DNA of 34,441 nucleotides. Origin: Streptomyces diastatochromogenes. GTDB taxonomy: Bacteria; Actinomycetota; Actinomycetes; Streptomycetales; Streptomycetaceae. A model generated the notes under the pieces. It did not search any database and was not told the origin of the DNA. It saw only the letters and a program-made list of their open reading frames with translations. Below, in pieces: positions 7,756 to 19,600 of this stretch (position 1 is its first letter; every line of letters starts with the position of its first letter). The translations under genes were made by a program, and so were the position numbers. The stretch covers positions 1-34,441 of the forward strand of contig LIQL01000087.1 of assembly GCA_001418405.1 (NCBI GenBank). Direction: 5' to 3'.

Positions 7756-9099
7756 CTAGCGGCCGGCCGCCGCGGGGTCCCCGAACGTCTCGTTCAGGAC
7801 CCGTTCGACGTCGACGGCCCAGGTCAGCAGGGACTCGTCGGCCCCGGACCGGCCCACCAACTGGAGCCCCAGCGGCAGCCCGTTGACGGCCCGGCCGGCG
7901 GGCAGGCTCAGCGAGGGCAGCCCGGCGTTGCTCCACGGCAGGCACATGATCGCGCTGCCCGTGGTGGTGAGGTCGGGGGCCGCCGGACCGGTGGCCGCCG
8001 GGGTGATCCACAGGTCGATCCCGGCGGCGGCGCCGGCCGCCGCGAGCCGTTCGCGGAAGGCGGTGCGGCGCTCCGCGGCCGCCCGGTAGGCGGCGTCCCC
8101 GATCGCCTGCCCCTCCTGGAGGGCGGCCGTGGTCTGCTCCCGGTAGAGGTCGGCGTGGCGGGCGAACCACGTGGTGTGGGCGCGGGCGACCTCGTAGCGG
8201 TTCATGGTGAAGAGGTCCGCCACGACCTGCGCGAAGTCGGCCATCACGGGCACCTCGCGGACCTCGTGGCCGGCCGCCGCCAGCACCTCCCGCTGGGCCG
8301 CGAAGGCGTGCAGTGCCTGGGTGTCGGCCCGCTCCAGATAGGGCCCGGCCGGTACGCCCAACACCGGTCGCCCGCGGGGCACTTCGGCGTCCGCGGTCCG
8401 CCAGTCGTCGCAGAGCACCGGCGCCGCCAGCGCGATCCCCGCCAGCTCCGTGGCGTAGCACCCGAGGGTGTCGAAGCTGAGCGCGTTCGGGATCACCCCG
8501 TCGAGCGGGATCCGCCCGTAGGTCGGCTTGAATCCGACCACTCCGCAGTAGGCGGCGGGCCGGATCATCGAGCCCACGGTCTGCGTCCCGATGGCCAGCG
8601 GGACCATCCCGGCGGCGACCGCCGCCGCCGAGCCGCTGCTCGAACCCCCGGGCGTGTGCACCAGGTTGTGCGGGTTGCGGGTCGGCCCCGGGGCGGTGAC
8701 CGCGAACTCCGCGGTCACCGTCTTGCCGGCGATCAGCGCCCCGGCGAGCCGCAGCCGGTCCACGACGGCCGCCTGCGGACCGGTCAACTCGTCGGCCGGC
8801 AGCGCCGAACCCGCCCGGGTGGGCAACCCGTCGACGTGCACGATGTCCTTGATTCCGACCGGGACGCCGTACAGGGCGGGGCGCCCGGCGGGGCCCGGTG
8901 GACCGGCCGAGGCCAACTCCCGGGCCGCGGCCGACAGCCGGTCGCGGCGCCGGGGTTCCGGCACGAAGGCCCGGATCCGGGGGTCCACGGCGTCGATGCG
9001 GTCGCAGGTGCGGCGCACCGCGTCGAGGGGAGCGTCCACGCCGGACCGCAGCGCCGCGGCCTCCTGGACGAGCGAGCGGTACCCGAGCAAGGTCGTCAC
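7756..9099 (-). CDS. Amidase-signature family enzyme
   Basis: 447-residue cytoplasmic hydrolase of the amidase signature family, with the Ser-cisSer-Lys triad visible: the lysine in GVPVGIKDIVHVDG, the cis-serine in the Gly/Ser-rich TPGGSSSGSAAAVAAG, and the nucleophilic serine in GTQTVGSMIRPAAYCG. The GFKPTYGRIP segment also matches the family. These enzymes hydrolyse small amides, aryl/alkyl amides or ureido acids. It is not GatA: no gatB/gatC neighbours are present and the C-terminal half differs. The start is GTG 9099, with GGAGG about 12 nt upstream, a little far. It lies between the MDR oxidoreductase (100 bp upstream) and MerR (37 bp downstream) on the same strand, likely one operon. 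Substrate unknown. Confidence 0.9.
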   Translation of the reverse strand: MTTLLGYRSLVQEAAALRSGVDAPLDAVRRTCDRIDAVDPRIRAFVPEPRRRDRLSAAARELASAGPPGPAGRPALYGVPVGIKDIVHVDGLPTRAGSALPADELTGPQAAVVDRLRLAGALIAGKTVTAEFAVTAPGPTRNPHNLVHTPGGSSSGSAAAVAAGMVPLAIGTQTVGSMIRPAAYCGVVGFKPTYGRIPLDGVIPNALSFDTLGCYATELAGIALAAPVLCDDWRTADAEVPRGRPVLGVPAGPYLERADTQALHAFAAQREVLAAAGHEVREVPVMADFAQVVADLFTMNRYEVARAHTTWFARHADLYREQTTAALQEGQAIGDAAYRAAAERRTAFRERLAAAGAAAGIDLWITPAATGPAAPDLTTTGSAIMCLPWSNAGLPSLSLPAGRAVNGLPLGLQLVGRSGADESLLTWAVDVERVLNETFGDPAAAGR

Positions 9100-9199
9100 C
9101 CCTGCAGGCTACCTCCGGGACGGGGACGGCCCCGGAAGAACGACCGTACGGGGCGCCTCCGGGCCACCCCGCGCGACCGTCCCTCCCGGGGGGCGTGCC

Positions 9200-10204
9200 T
9201 TACAACTCCACCAGCACGGCGCCCAGATGGCGGCCCGCGATCAGCTCCTGCAACGCCTGCGGGGCCTGCTCGATGCCGTGCAGACGGGCGTGCGGGAAGG
9301 TGAGGGTGCCCTCGCGCAGCCCCTGCCCGAACAGCCGGTGCCACGCCGGGATCAGGTCCAGGTGGTCGTAGAGCGCGACGCCGCGCAGGGTGATGCTGCG
9401 GGCCAGCAGCGACAGGGTGTCGATCGGGGTGGGAGCCGGCTTCCCGTCGGCCAGTTGGACGGAGAGCGCGCCCACCACGGCGAGCCGGGCGCCGCGGTTG
9501 GCGAGGGCGATCGCGGCCTGGAGCTGCTCGCCGCCCACGTTGTCGAAGAGCGCGTCGATGCCCTCCGGGGCGGCCGCCCGCAGCTGCTCCTCGATGGGCC
9601 CGGCTCCGCGGACGACCACCGCGTCGTAGCCGAACTCCTTGCGCAGCCGGTCGGCCTTCTCCGGCGAGCCGGTGCTGCCGATGACCCGGGCGGCGCCGCG
9701 CAGCTTGGCGATCTGGCCGGCCAGCGAGCCGACGCCGCCGGCCGCCCCGGTGACGAACACCGTGTCCCCGGGCCGGACTTCGGCGCCGCGGTCGATGCCC
9801 ATCAGTGCGGTGGGCCCTTGGGAGAGGTAACCGGCCGGGTCGGGCAGCAGCCCGGCGTCGAGGCGCTGGACGTCCCCGGCGTCCAACAGGGCGTACTCGC
9901 GCCAGCCGAGGCGGTGCGTCACCAGGTCGCCGGGGCTGAGGTCGGTCCCGGGGGCGGCGACCACCTCGCCGACGGCCGGCCCGTCGAGCGCCTTGCCGAC
10001 CACGAAGGACGGAATCGGAACGGTGGTGACCTCGTCCATCAGGGTGCGCATCACGGCGGCGACGCTCATCAGGGTGTTGCGTACCAGTACCTGACCCGCC
10101 GCCGGCTCCGGGACGGGGACCTCCACGATCTCGAAGAGGTCGTCGGTGACCGGGCCGGTGGGTCGGGCGGCCAGGCGGACTTCGCGGTGCGTGCGGTTCG
10201 TCAT
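9200..10204 (-). CDS. NADP-dependent zinc-independent oxidoreductase (MDR; CurA/leukotriene B4 dehydrogenase-like)
   Basis: 334-residue medium-chain dehydrogenase/reductase that reduces C=C bonds conjugated to a carbonyl, by family resemblance to curcumin reductase CurA and PTGR1. The N-terminal segment REVRLAARPTGPVTDDLFEIVE is diagnostic of this branch. The Rossmann motif is VTGAAGGVGSLAGQIAKL, and IGSTGSPEKADRLRKEFGYDAVV then shows the usual NADP-phosphate pocket (S/T plus K). Zinc-ligating Cys/His of alcohol dehydrogenases are absent, as expected. It starts at ATG 10204 immediately downstream of TAGCCT and a 10-bp-arm dyad, and is probably the first gene of an operon with the amidase and MerR. 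Physiological substrate unknown. Confidence 0.92.
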   Translation of the reverse strand: MTNRTHREVRLAARPTGPVTDDLFEIVEVPVPEPAAGQVLVRNTLMSVAAVMRTLMDEVTTVPIPSFVVGKALDGPAVGEVVAAPGTDLSPGDLVTHRLGWREYALLDAGDVQRLDAGLLPDPAGYLSQGPTALMGIDRGAEVRPGDTVFVTGAAGGVGSLAGQIAKLRGAARVIGSTGSPEKADRLRKEFGYDAVVVRGAGPIEEQLRAAAPEGIDALFDNVGGEQLQAAIALANRGARLAVVGALSVQLADGKPAPTPIDTLSLLARSITLRGVALYDHLDLIPAWHRLFGQGLREGTLTFPHARLHGIEQAPQALQELIAGRHLGAVLVEL

Positions 10205-10210
10205 GCGCCG

Positions 10211-10240
10211 AGGCTAGAACTTGACGCCCGCGTCAAGTTC
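10211..10240 (-). promoter_or_regulatory. Leaderless promoter with strong operator dyad for the oxidoreductase operon
   Basis: On the plus strand GAACTTGACG (10217-10226), CCCG, CGTCAAGTTC (10231-10240) is a perfect 10-bp inverted repeat. On the minus strand it contains TTGACG as a possible -35, and TAGCCT (10216-10211) as a -10 box ending 6 nt before the ATG at 10204. The 14-nt spacing is short for an ordinary promoter. The dyad abuts the -10 box, so a bound dimer would control initiation. MerR (7290-7718) is one candidate regulator. Confidence 0.65.
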
Positions 10241-10300
10241 AATCCGGTCGCTGGTCCTAGGACTTGGGGCGGGTGCCGGGCCGCCGGCCCCGGAGGGAAC

Positions 10301-10342
10301 CGGCGGGGCCGGCCGCCTACGGGCCGCCGGCCGGCCCCGCCG
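10301..10342 (-). terminator. Terminator hairpin after the thioredoxin-domain gene
   Basis: CGGCGGGGCCGGC (10301-10313) pairs perfectly with GCCGGCCCCGCCG (10330-10342) around a 16-nt loop, 7 nt beyond the minus-strand stop codon at 10350. Confidence 0.7.
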
Positions 10343-10349
10343 CACCACG

Positions 10350-12245
<1,896 letters not shown>

Positions 12246-12249
12246 ATCG

Positions 12250-12411
12250 TCAGGCTAAGTGGCACGACGAATAGCCCACCGAGAGAAGGATGGGTACGTC
12301 GCGCCGCTTGGCCTCTTGCATCGCCTCCTCTCCCCATGGCCACCAGTCCACAGGATTGGAGGCGTGCTGGAGGAGATAGGGCGACTGGGAGTTTGCCAGT
12401 CGGTTCACCAT
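12250..12411 (-). pseudogene. Island-borne substitute 5' end of the DUF255 gene, out of frame
   Basis: 53 codons starting [20 protein letters not shown] and running to SVGYSSCH, then LA and a TGA. By direct comparison 39 of the first 51 residues match the native 5' end at 22622-22786, so this is a diverged homologue from another strain, not a recent duplication. After the CH codons a 16-nt surplus (12244 down to 12259) precedes the rest of the gene. Removing it would restore SSCHWCHVMAHESF exactly, but 16 is not a multiple of three. GATACT lies 6 nt before the ATG, the same leaderless layout as GAGGAT before the native ATG, so the copy brings its own promoter. Confidence 0.8.
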
Positions 12412-12669
12412 GCCTGCAGTATCCCAGCTCACCGGCCCGCCGCGCGGCCCGATCAGCCAACACACCAAGGATGTGCCACACGCAGTCTGCGTCAACGCTT
12501 CACAGCCGCCCGGCTTCCGAGCATCGATCGCCTGCCGGTCCAGTTCCCCGAAACTGTCGAGCGGCCCCTCATCCAAGCCGGCTAGGACTGTGACTCGCCC
12601 GTACGGCCACACGGCGACCGCTACGAGGCTACTGTCTTGACCCAAGTGCGCCCCCTGACAGGAGCGATC
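12412..12669. other. Divergent non-coding control region at the island's left end
   Basis: 258 bp with no convincing gene. It holds the presumed promoter of the substitute 5' end on the minus strand (GATACT just upstream of ATG 12411). On the plus strand TACTGT (12630-12635) is a TANNNT -10 box for the OLD gene, with a 5' leader of about 30 nt ending in AGGAG (12659-12664 region). An in-frame TTG at 12637 is judged part of the leader. Confidence 0.45.
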
Positions 12670-14802
12670 GTGAGCGCAAGCCGACCAGAGCCTTCCGAGC
12701 AGTCACAGACCGAGCCGAGGGTGCGCCCGCCCAGGGTCACGAAGGCGGACGTCAAGAACTTCCGTCTTCTGCGGGACGTCAGCATCGCCTTCGACAAGGA
12801 CGTCACGGTCTGTGTGGGCCGCAACAACACCGGCAAGACGTCACTGGCGGAGGTACTGAGCAGGTTCCTCCGCCCTGGTGACATCAGGCTCCGTGTGGAG
12901 GACTTCTCCACTGAGGCCTACTCGGAGTTCTCCCAGGCGTACAAGGCGTTCACCACCGGTGACGAGGAAGCAGCACGGAAGCTGCTCCCGGAGATCTCGC
13001 TGACCGTCTTCATCAGCTACGACAAGGAGACTACCGAGTACGGCTCTCTCGGCTCACTCATCGTCGACCTCGACCCGGACTGCACCGAAGCGGTGGTGAC
13101 TGTCCGTTACGCCCTGAAGCCTGGCGCCATGAAGGATTTATTCCGTGACGGACCGGACGAATTGGTGGAGGGTTGGGGTGATTCACTCCTCCTCTCCCTT
13201 ATAGGGCCTCGAATCCCTCACCTCTTCGATCGGTCCGCTATAGCCGTGGACCCAGCCGATCCGACGAACTTCCGCAATGTTTCGATGAGCGAGGTCGCCA
13301 GAGCGATCAAGGTCGATTTCGTCAGAGCGCAACGAGGTCTCGACGACGAGACGGAGCGGCCCAAAGAGCCGATCGGCAGGGTCTTCGAATCACTTTTCAT
13401 CGGCGCCTCCAAGGCGGACGAGAACTCCCCGCTCAGAAACTTCGCCGATGATGCGGAAACCGCCCTGGGGGAGATCTTTTCAAGCCTGGACGGAAAGATC
13501 CAGGAAATGTACGATAGGATGGCACCCACAGTTTCCGGTTTTGGATACCCCGGCCTGGGAGGCCGAGACTTCTCCACCCGGACCACCCTGGATGCGAAAC
13601 GTCTTCTATCGAACTTCACCAGCATCAGGTACCCCGGATCAGCTGGAATCGAACTGCCCGAGTCATACAGTGGTCTGGGGTCCCGGAATCTCCTCCTCAT
13701 CCTGCTCACACTCTTCAGCTACTATCGGGATTACGCGACCCAACGCAACCAGCCCTGCATCCACTTAGTCTTCATCGAGGAACCCGAAGCCCACTTGCAC
13801 CCCCAGATGCAGGAGGTCTTCATTCACCAGCTCGGGGTCTTCAAGAAGAACTTTCCCGCTGCGGACCAGGGGCTGGATTCCTGGAACGCGCAATTTCTCG
13901 TGACCACCCACTCCGCTCATATCGCCAACAGGGTGGGTTTCCCTGCGGTTCGATACTTCCGGCTGGACACACATGGCGAACTGGATGGCGCCACGAGCTC
14001 GCAGGTCCTGAATCTCGCCGATGCCCCAGGAGTGAGCAAGGAGTTCCTCCACAAGTATTTGACCTTGACGAGGGCCGACCTATTCTTCGCCGATAAGGCC
14101 ATCCTGATCGAAGGAACGAGCGAACGCCTCTTCATCCCCGCCGCAATCGCAAGATTGGACCAGACTAGCGGGGAAGTGAGGGAGAGCTTGGCAAGCCAGT
14201 ACGTCACCGTCATGGAGGTCGGCGGGGCTTACGCCCACCTCTTCTATCCGTTCCTGGATTTCTTGGGGCTCCCGACGCTCGTCATCACCGACCTTGACGC
14301 AGTAAAGCCTGACTCCGCCAAGAAGCTCAAAGGCTGCTGCGCGACCGAGGGGACCACAACCTCCAACGAGGGGATCAAAAAGTGGTTCAACAACGACGGA
14401 ATCACTCTCGCTGAACTGGCGAAGTCTGCTGCTGACGAGATGCCCGTGATCGAGCGACGCGGGCTTGCCTACCAGGTGCCGGAGATACCGGGCGGTGCAT
14501 GCGGGCGAACATTCGAGGACGCATTCATCCTGGCCAACCCCGAAATCTTCGAGCTGCAAGATTTCGGAAGCAAGAGCGTTGCGGAGCAGGAGCAGCAGGC
14601 GCGAGAGCTGGCGAAAGGTCAGAAGAAGAGCAACTTCGCCCTCCGCCTCGCAGTCGTGGAGGAGAATTGGATGACCCCGCGCTACATCAGGCGCGGTCTC
14701 GAATGGCTGCTTCGCCAGACACCGATGCCGGCCGAGGCGAACATGCCGGAGCCCAACGCCGAACCCGGTGAGTCGCCCGAAGGCCAGGTGGCAGTGAGAT
14801 GA
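12670..14802 (+). CDS. OLD-family ATPase/TOPRIM nuclease (class 2 OLD, GajA-like)
   Basis: 710-residue ATP-regulated DNA nuclease. N-terminal ABC-type ATPase: Walker [10 protein letters not shown] (G50-S58), [13 protein letters not shown] signature region, Walker B with catalytic glutamates in [12 protein letters not shown] (E370/E371), and the switch His in TTHSAH (H414). C-terminal [14 protein letters not shown] (E481, E485) and VITDLDAV (D541, D543), the metal-binding set of OLD nucleases. GTG 12670 is chosen over TTG 12637 because AGGAG sits 5 nt upstream. Its stop overlaps the next start as ATGA. OLD proteins next to a UvrD-like helicase define class 2, which includes Gabija GajA, a nucleotide-sensing phage-defence nuclease. 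At 710 residues it is well over the B. cereus GajA length (about 578), so it may be a distinct branch. Confidence 0.9.
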   Translation: MSASRPEPSEQSQTEPRVRPPRVTKADVKNFRLLRDVSIAFDKDVTVCVGRNNTGKTSLAEVLSRFLRPGDIRLRVEDFSTEAYSEFSQAYKAFTTGDEEAARKLLPEISLTVFISYDKETTEYGSLGSLIVDLDPDCTEAVVTVRYALKPGAMKDLFRDGPDELVEGWGDSLLLSLIGPRIPHLFDRSAIAVDPADPTNFRNVSMSEVARAIKVDFVRAQRGLDDETERPKEPIGRVFESLFIGASKADENSPLRNFADDAETALGEIFSSLDGKIQEMYDRMAPTVSGFGYPGLGGRDFSTRTTLDAKRLLSNFTSIRYPGSAGIELPESYSGLGSRNLLLILLTLFSYYRDYATQRNQPCIHLVFIEEPEAHLHPQMQEVFIHQLGVFKKNFPAADQGLDSWNAQFLVTTHSAHIANRVGFPAVRYFRLDTHGELDGATSSQVLNLADAPGVSKEFLHKYLTLTRADLFFADKAILIEGTSERLFIPAAIARLDQTSGEVRESLASQYVTVMEVGGAYAHLFYPFLDFLGLPTLVITDLDAVKPDSAKKLKGCCATEGTTTSNEGIKKWFNNDGITLAELAKSAADEMPVIERRGLAYQVPEIPGGACGRTFEDAFILANPEIFELQDFGSKSVAEQEQQARELAKGQKKSNFALRLAVVEENWMTPRYIRRGLEWLLRQTPMPAEANMPEPNAEPGESPEGQVAVR

Positions 14803-16583
14803 AGGTCTCGACTTTCCAAGATGGCGCCACTGCGGACCAGGAAAGCCGGCATGCGCTGCGCGAGATCCTCGCTTCCCTGGACAGTCGCCGCAACTTCAAA
14901 TTGGAGGCCGGCGCCGGCGCGGGCAAGACCCACTCACTCATCGACACGCTTCGGCACATCCTGGAAAACCGTCCGGAATACTTGCCCCGAGAAGGCCAGC
15001 AGGTGGCATGTGTCACCTATACCAACGTCGCCCGCGATGAGATCGTAAGCCGCACCGACGCCAGTACCTATATCTTCGCCGGAACGATTCACGGTTTCCT
15101 TTGGGAGATTATTTCCGGCTTTCAGAAAACACTTTCGCAAGAGATCGGCGCGCTTCCCGGCTGGAAGCAGTTGCTGGCCGAAGAAGGCTCCATCGATGGC
15201 TTTTCTGTCAGCTATGATCTGGGATTTCGCCGAATCAGAGACGGCGTCGCCTGGCTCCATCACGACGATGTCCCGGCACTCGCCATCAGGCTCTTCGAGC
15301 GGAAGAAATTCCGGTCACTTGCCGCCGACAGGTTCCCCATCATCTTCGTAGATGAATACCAGGACACACCCTCCGGCTTGGCGGAAGCCATGATTGGCAA
15401 TACTGCATCTCCGCCCACCGGGTCGACTTACGGATTCTTCGGGGATCATTGGCAGCAGATCTACGATCGAACCTGCGGAAAGATAGACCACCTTCCGGTC
15501 ACCGCGATCGACAAACGGGCAAACTGGCGTTCCAGCCCGGCAGTGGTGAGCTTCCTCAACCACATGCGGCCTGAGCTTCCTCAAGCTCCGGTTCCCGGCC
15601 GCGAGACCGGCTCCGTCGTGGTCTACCAAACGAATTCCTGGACCGGACCCCGGGGGGCGCGCTCCAAGAAGGGTCAGATCCCTGATCTGGCCCTGAAGGA
15701 AACTCTTCGCCACGTCGCAGCGGATGCCCGGAAGCGAAATCCGATCTCCCAGGGCGAACCGCTGAAGACCCTCATGCTCACCCATTCGTCGATCGCCAGC
15801 GAGCTAGGCTTCGGCCAGATAAACGAGGTTTTCAGGTACAACGACGACTACGTCCGCAAGCAGGATGATGTCATGGCGTTCCTGCTGGAGACCCTGGAGC
15901 CGGCTTGCGAATTCTTCCACACGAAGCGATTCGGACTGATGCTGGAAACTCTGAAACGCTCTCGCCCCCGCATGAGAAATCGCAGCGATAAAACCGGCTG
16001 GGTTGATCTCTTCCACCGAATCGACGAGACCCGCGGCATCGGTACGGTCGGAGATGTCCTGGACATCGTACTGGAGCAGAAATACTTCTCGCCTTCTCGT
16101 GCCATTCACGACCGTCAGCGGAAGTGGACGGAAGCGCTGAGTTCTCTCCGACCCGGGGAGGTACTGTCCGAGCCACGGCAGATCGTCGAATACGGCAAGC
16201 TGAGAGACGTCCCGTACTCCCAGATCATAGCCCTCCGTGATTACGTGGACGAAAGAACACCATTCTCCACGCAGCATGGCGTCAAGGGCGAGGAATACCC
16301 ATCCGTACTGGCCGTATTCGGTGGCTGGACCCGGTACAACTTCCCGAAGATGCTCGCTGACTTCCCTCGTAGCCAGTCCCTCAGTGATGAGGATCGAAAG
16401 AGGTTCGAACGGTCACGGAACCTTTTCTACGTCGCTTGCTCGCGCGCTCAAGAGAACCTCGCGATGCTCTTCACCACCGAGCTCTCCGAGGAAGCCTTGA
16501 AGACCCTGGAGGAATGGGTCGGCCCATCGAACATCATTGCGGTCGACTACTCCCCTGACGGCACTCCTCGGATCACCGTCTGA
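14799..16583 (+). CDS. UvrD/Rep-like superfamily 1 helicase (GajB-like)
   Basis: 594 residues, translationally coupled to the OLD gene by a 4-bp ATGA overlap, so the two are probably made together. SF1A helicase motifs in order: I, EAGAGAGKTHS (K43); II, IIFVDEYQDT (D185-E186-Y-Q-D189); III, GFFGDHWQQIYD; V, TQHGVKGEEYPSVL; VI, LFYVACSRAQENL. Such helicases translocate on single-stranded DNA. In Gabija, GajB is thought to sense DNA ends or deplete nucleotides and so activate GajA; transfer of that role here is inference. The start at ATG 14799 is fixed by the overlap. It is convergent with the helicase-PLD gene, 69 bp apart. Many A/T-ending codons compared with flanking genes. Confidence 0.9.
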   Translation: MKVSTFQDGATADQESRHALREILASLDSRRNFKLEAGAGAGKTHSLIDTLRHILENRPEYLPREGQQVACVTYTNVARDEIVSRTDASTYIFAGTIHGFLWEIISGFQKTLSQEIGALPGWKQLLAEEGSIDGFSVSYDLGFRRIRDGVAWLHHDDVPALAIRLFERKKFRSLAADRFPIIFVDEYQDTPSGLAEAMIGNTASPPTGSTYGFFGDHWQQIYDRTCGKIDHLPVTAIDKRANWRSSPAVVSFLNHMRPELPQAPVPGRETGSVVVYQTNSWTGPRGARSKKGQIPDLALKETLRHVAADARKRNPISQGEPLKTLMLTHSSIASELGFGQINEVFRYNDDYVRKQDDVMAFLLETLEPACEFFHTKRFGLMLETLKRSRPRMRNRSDKTGWVDLFHRIDETRGIGTVGDVLDIVLEQKYFSPSRAIHDRQRKWTEALSSLRPGEVLSEPRQIVEYGKLRDVPYSQIIALRDYVDERTPFSTQHGVKGEEYPSVLAVFGGWTRYNFPKMLADFPRSQSLSDEDRKRFERSRNLFYVACSRAQENLAMLFTTELSEEALKTLEEWVGPSNIIAVDYSPDGTPRITV

Positions 16584-16597
16584 GCAATGCCGGTTCA

Positions 16598-16619
16598 GCC
16601 CTGACTGCGTGCTCAGGGC
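16598..16619. terminator. Hairpin between convergent island genes
   Basis: GCCCTGA (16598-16604) and TCAGGGC (16613-16619) form a 7-bp stem with an 8-nt loop in the 69-bp gap between two convergent stop codons. Confidence 0.5.
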
Positions 16620-16652
16620 CGAGCCTGCCGGGGGCAAGCACGCGTTCGACGC

Positions 16653-19600
16653 CTACAGCGATGGCTGCCTTCCCAGGTACCTGGCCTCCTCTGGGCGCAG
16701 AGCCTTGCGTCTGTCGCAACCGACCGTGGCGGTGGTTCCGTCGGGTTTGACGACGGCAGTGCGTGTGGGACAGGCCCAGACGAAGTAGCGCTGGGCCGGG
16801 TGGTTGGTCGTGTGCGGTGACCTTGCGGGGCGCTGCTTGGACGGGATCGTGTACTTGCGCAGCTCGGCCTGGTATCCGTGGTCGGGGCAGACGGGCGGGT
16901 GGAGCAAGAGCTCAGCGTTCTCGTGGTCAAGGATGTGGCGGGCGAATCGGCGGCCCCGGAACGGGACCATGATCTCCCGCCGGCCCTGGCCGCCCGGCGC
17001 ATGCGACAAGGTGTTGAGGCTGCCGAGGAAACAGAGCTGCTCGTCGATCACCAGGATCTTCTGGTGCATGTCCTTGATCTCCACCAGCGTATCGGCCACC
17101 GCCTTGAGCTCGGGCAGTCGGCGGGCGGCGTCTGCCGCGGTGGCCGGCTTTGCCATCTGACCTTGCAGCAGGCTGTCGCTCTCGTTGGTAACGAAGAGGT
17201 GTATCCGCACGCCGCGGCGGCGCGCGTCGTGAAGGCGCGGGAGCACCTCCCACATGCGCTTGGTGTACCAGGGGGACCAGAGCCAAATGCTGTGGCGGGC
17301 CCGGTCAATGGCATCGAGGGCGTCGGGGTAGTAGGTGTCCTCGTCGTGGATGGCGGTGTACCGGACGTGGCCTTCGAATGCCTCCCAGATCTCCTGCTGC
17401 AAGGTGTTCAGTCCCGTCGACTCAGCAGCCGGAAGACCGAGGAGGTTGTCGGAACGGACGCCGCGCACCAGTGCCTCGGGCTGCGCTCTCGCCATGTCCC
17501 GCAACTGGGCCAGCACCGTCCCGTTCGCCGCTCTGGCGAGGGCGTCCCAGGCGGCAATCACGTAGACCCGCTGGCGGGCCCGGGTCGCACCTACGTTGAA
17601 GAGCCTGGCCCCGTCCTTGGGGAAGGGCCGCGCGTCCTTGAAGTCGCCGGCGGCGGTCCATCCCGACAGCACGCCGTCCTCCACCAGGTCCAGAACGACC
17701 ACGTCGAACTCCCGTCCCTGGAAGCGGTGCGCCGTACCCACCTCCACCGCAGGGGCACGGAAGAGACGCCCCTGGTCGTGGAGCCAGTCGTGCGTCACCT
17801 GGGCCTGCGCCTTGTACGGCGTGACGATGCCGACGCTCTCGCCCTCGTCGTGGTGGCGTTCGGCCAGTGCGGTCGCCAGCAGACTACCGGCCACCCACCA
17901 GCGGCCCGTTCCACCTGGCGCCCGTCGTACGCTCGCGATTCCGTCGTCTCCCTCGCCGAGCCCGTCGGTCGTGACCAGGATGATCTCCGGGTCGAGGGCA
18001 CGGTCCCGCACCGCGCGGGCTGACCTGAGCATGCCGCCATAGGCGATCCGGTTGACCAGATCAGTGGTATCGGGTCCGAACCGGTGCGTGGTGAGCAGCG
18101 CCGCGCAGCCGGGGTGCGCCAGCGCGTCGGCGGGTGTACGGATGCCCACCAGCTCGAAGCAGTCCGCGCGGATCCACCGCTCCAGCTCCGGCTGCTTCGG
18201 CACGCGCTTGGGCATGACCGGTCCGAGCTGGCAGAAGTCGCCGAACAGGACGACGGTCTCCTTGGCCTTGGCGACCGCGACGATCAATTCGGGTAGCAGC
18301 GCGGCTCCGGCCTCGTCGACCAGGACGACGTCATAAGGCCCTTCGGCCACGGTCCGGTTGAGTCTCAGCCGTGCGAGCGTGGTGGCCACCACGCTCGCCC
18401 CGCGGATCAGCTCGGGCTCGGCCTGGGAGCGCCGACGCGCCAGCTCCCGTACGAGCCGCTCGTGTTCGCGCTCCAACTCGCCTTGCCTGGCCAGCAATCC
18501 AGCACAGGAGGCCCGCAATTCCCGGAGTCGGACGGTCAGCCGGGGAAGGCCGGCAGTGTCGGAGGCGGCCACCAGATCGGCGTCCCCGGGCTGAGGATGG
18601 TGATCCTGCTGGGCCGCCCGCAGCCGGTGTCCGGCGGCTTGCGCCGTCTGCTGGGCGAGGGCGAGATCCTGGTTCACCTTGGCCTGGTCGGCAGCGGTCG
18701 AATCGATCAGCGCCAGTTGCAGGCGCAGCGCGGTGTCATCGACGGGATGAGCCGCCGCCCGTGCCTGGGCGATGTTCCGGCGCAGCACCTCGTGGTGGGC
18801 GGCGTAGGTCTCGGCGGCTTGGGCGACCTGCTGGTGGAGGGCATCGCGGCGTCGGCTCTGCTCAGCTCGTTCAAGCTGGATCTCGCCACGCCGCCGCCTG
18901 GCCCGCAGACGCCCCCGCCCGTCGAGTTCGCGCTGTTCCGTGTCCAGCGCGGCCAGCGCAGCCTCGGCGTCGAGCAACGCGGCTCGCATCTGCTGCTGGC
19001 TCTGCTCCCCTTTCTCGATCTCAGCCCGCCACTGCGCCACCTGCTCCAGCAGAGCCCGCTGAGGTGCCCAACTCTCCCACCGGCCCAGCGCCTCCTGATG
19101 CTCGTTGGCAGCCTGCTCGTTCCGGGCCCGGGCGTCCACCTCGCCTGCTTCAGCTGCCTCCCGTTCGGTCGCGAGGCGCTCCACCAAGAGGCCGTGGGCA
19201 AGTCGTCCCTTGGCCTGCTCGTACGTGTCGGGATCGAATCCGGTGAGTCGGGCCTCCGTCTCGCGCAGTTCAGTCAGCTTCGGTTCGTCTGCCAGGGCGG
19301 TGAGTTGCTCGGCGACGCCTTCCACCACCTGCTCGGCCTCCGCCACCTTCGCCCGTACCAACAAGGGCAGTGAGACCCGCGAGTCCTCGGCCACGTGGCG
19401 GAGCGCGGGAGAGCCGACCCGGACCATCAAGCCGGGTGGCAGCGAAGAGCGCTCCTTGAGCACCCCCTCCAAGGCGTTGTCCACCGCCACGTTGGTGCCG
19501 GAGACCAGCAGGACCCGCTTGCCTCGCAGGGCCAGGTCGCTCAATGCCCTGGTCAGCACAGTCGTCTTCCCTGTACCGGGCGGCCCCCAGACCAACCGCA

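Noticed and set aside
12637..12669. TTG at 12637 as start of the OLD-family gene
   Set aside because: It follows a -10-like TACTGT too closely and lacks a ribosome site; GTG 12670 has AGGAG 5 nt upstream.
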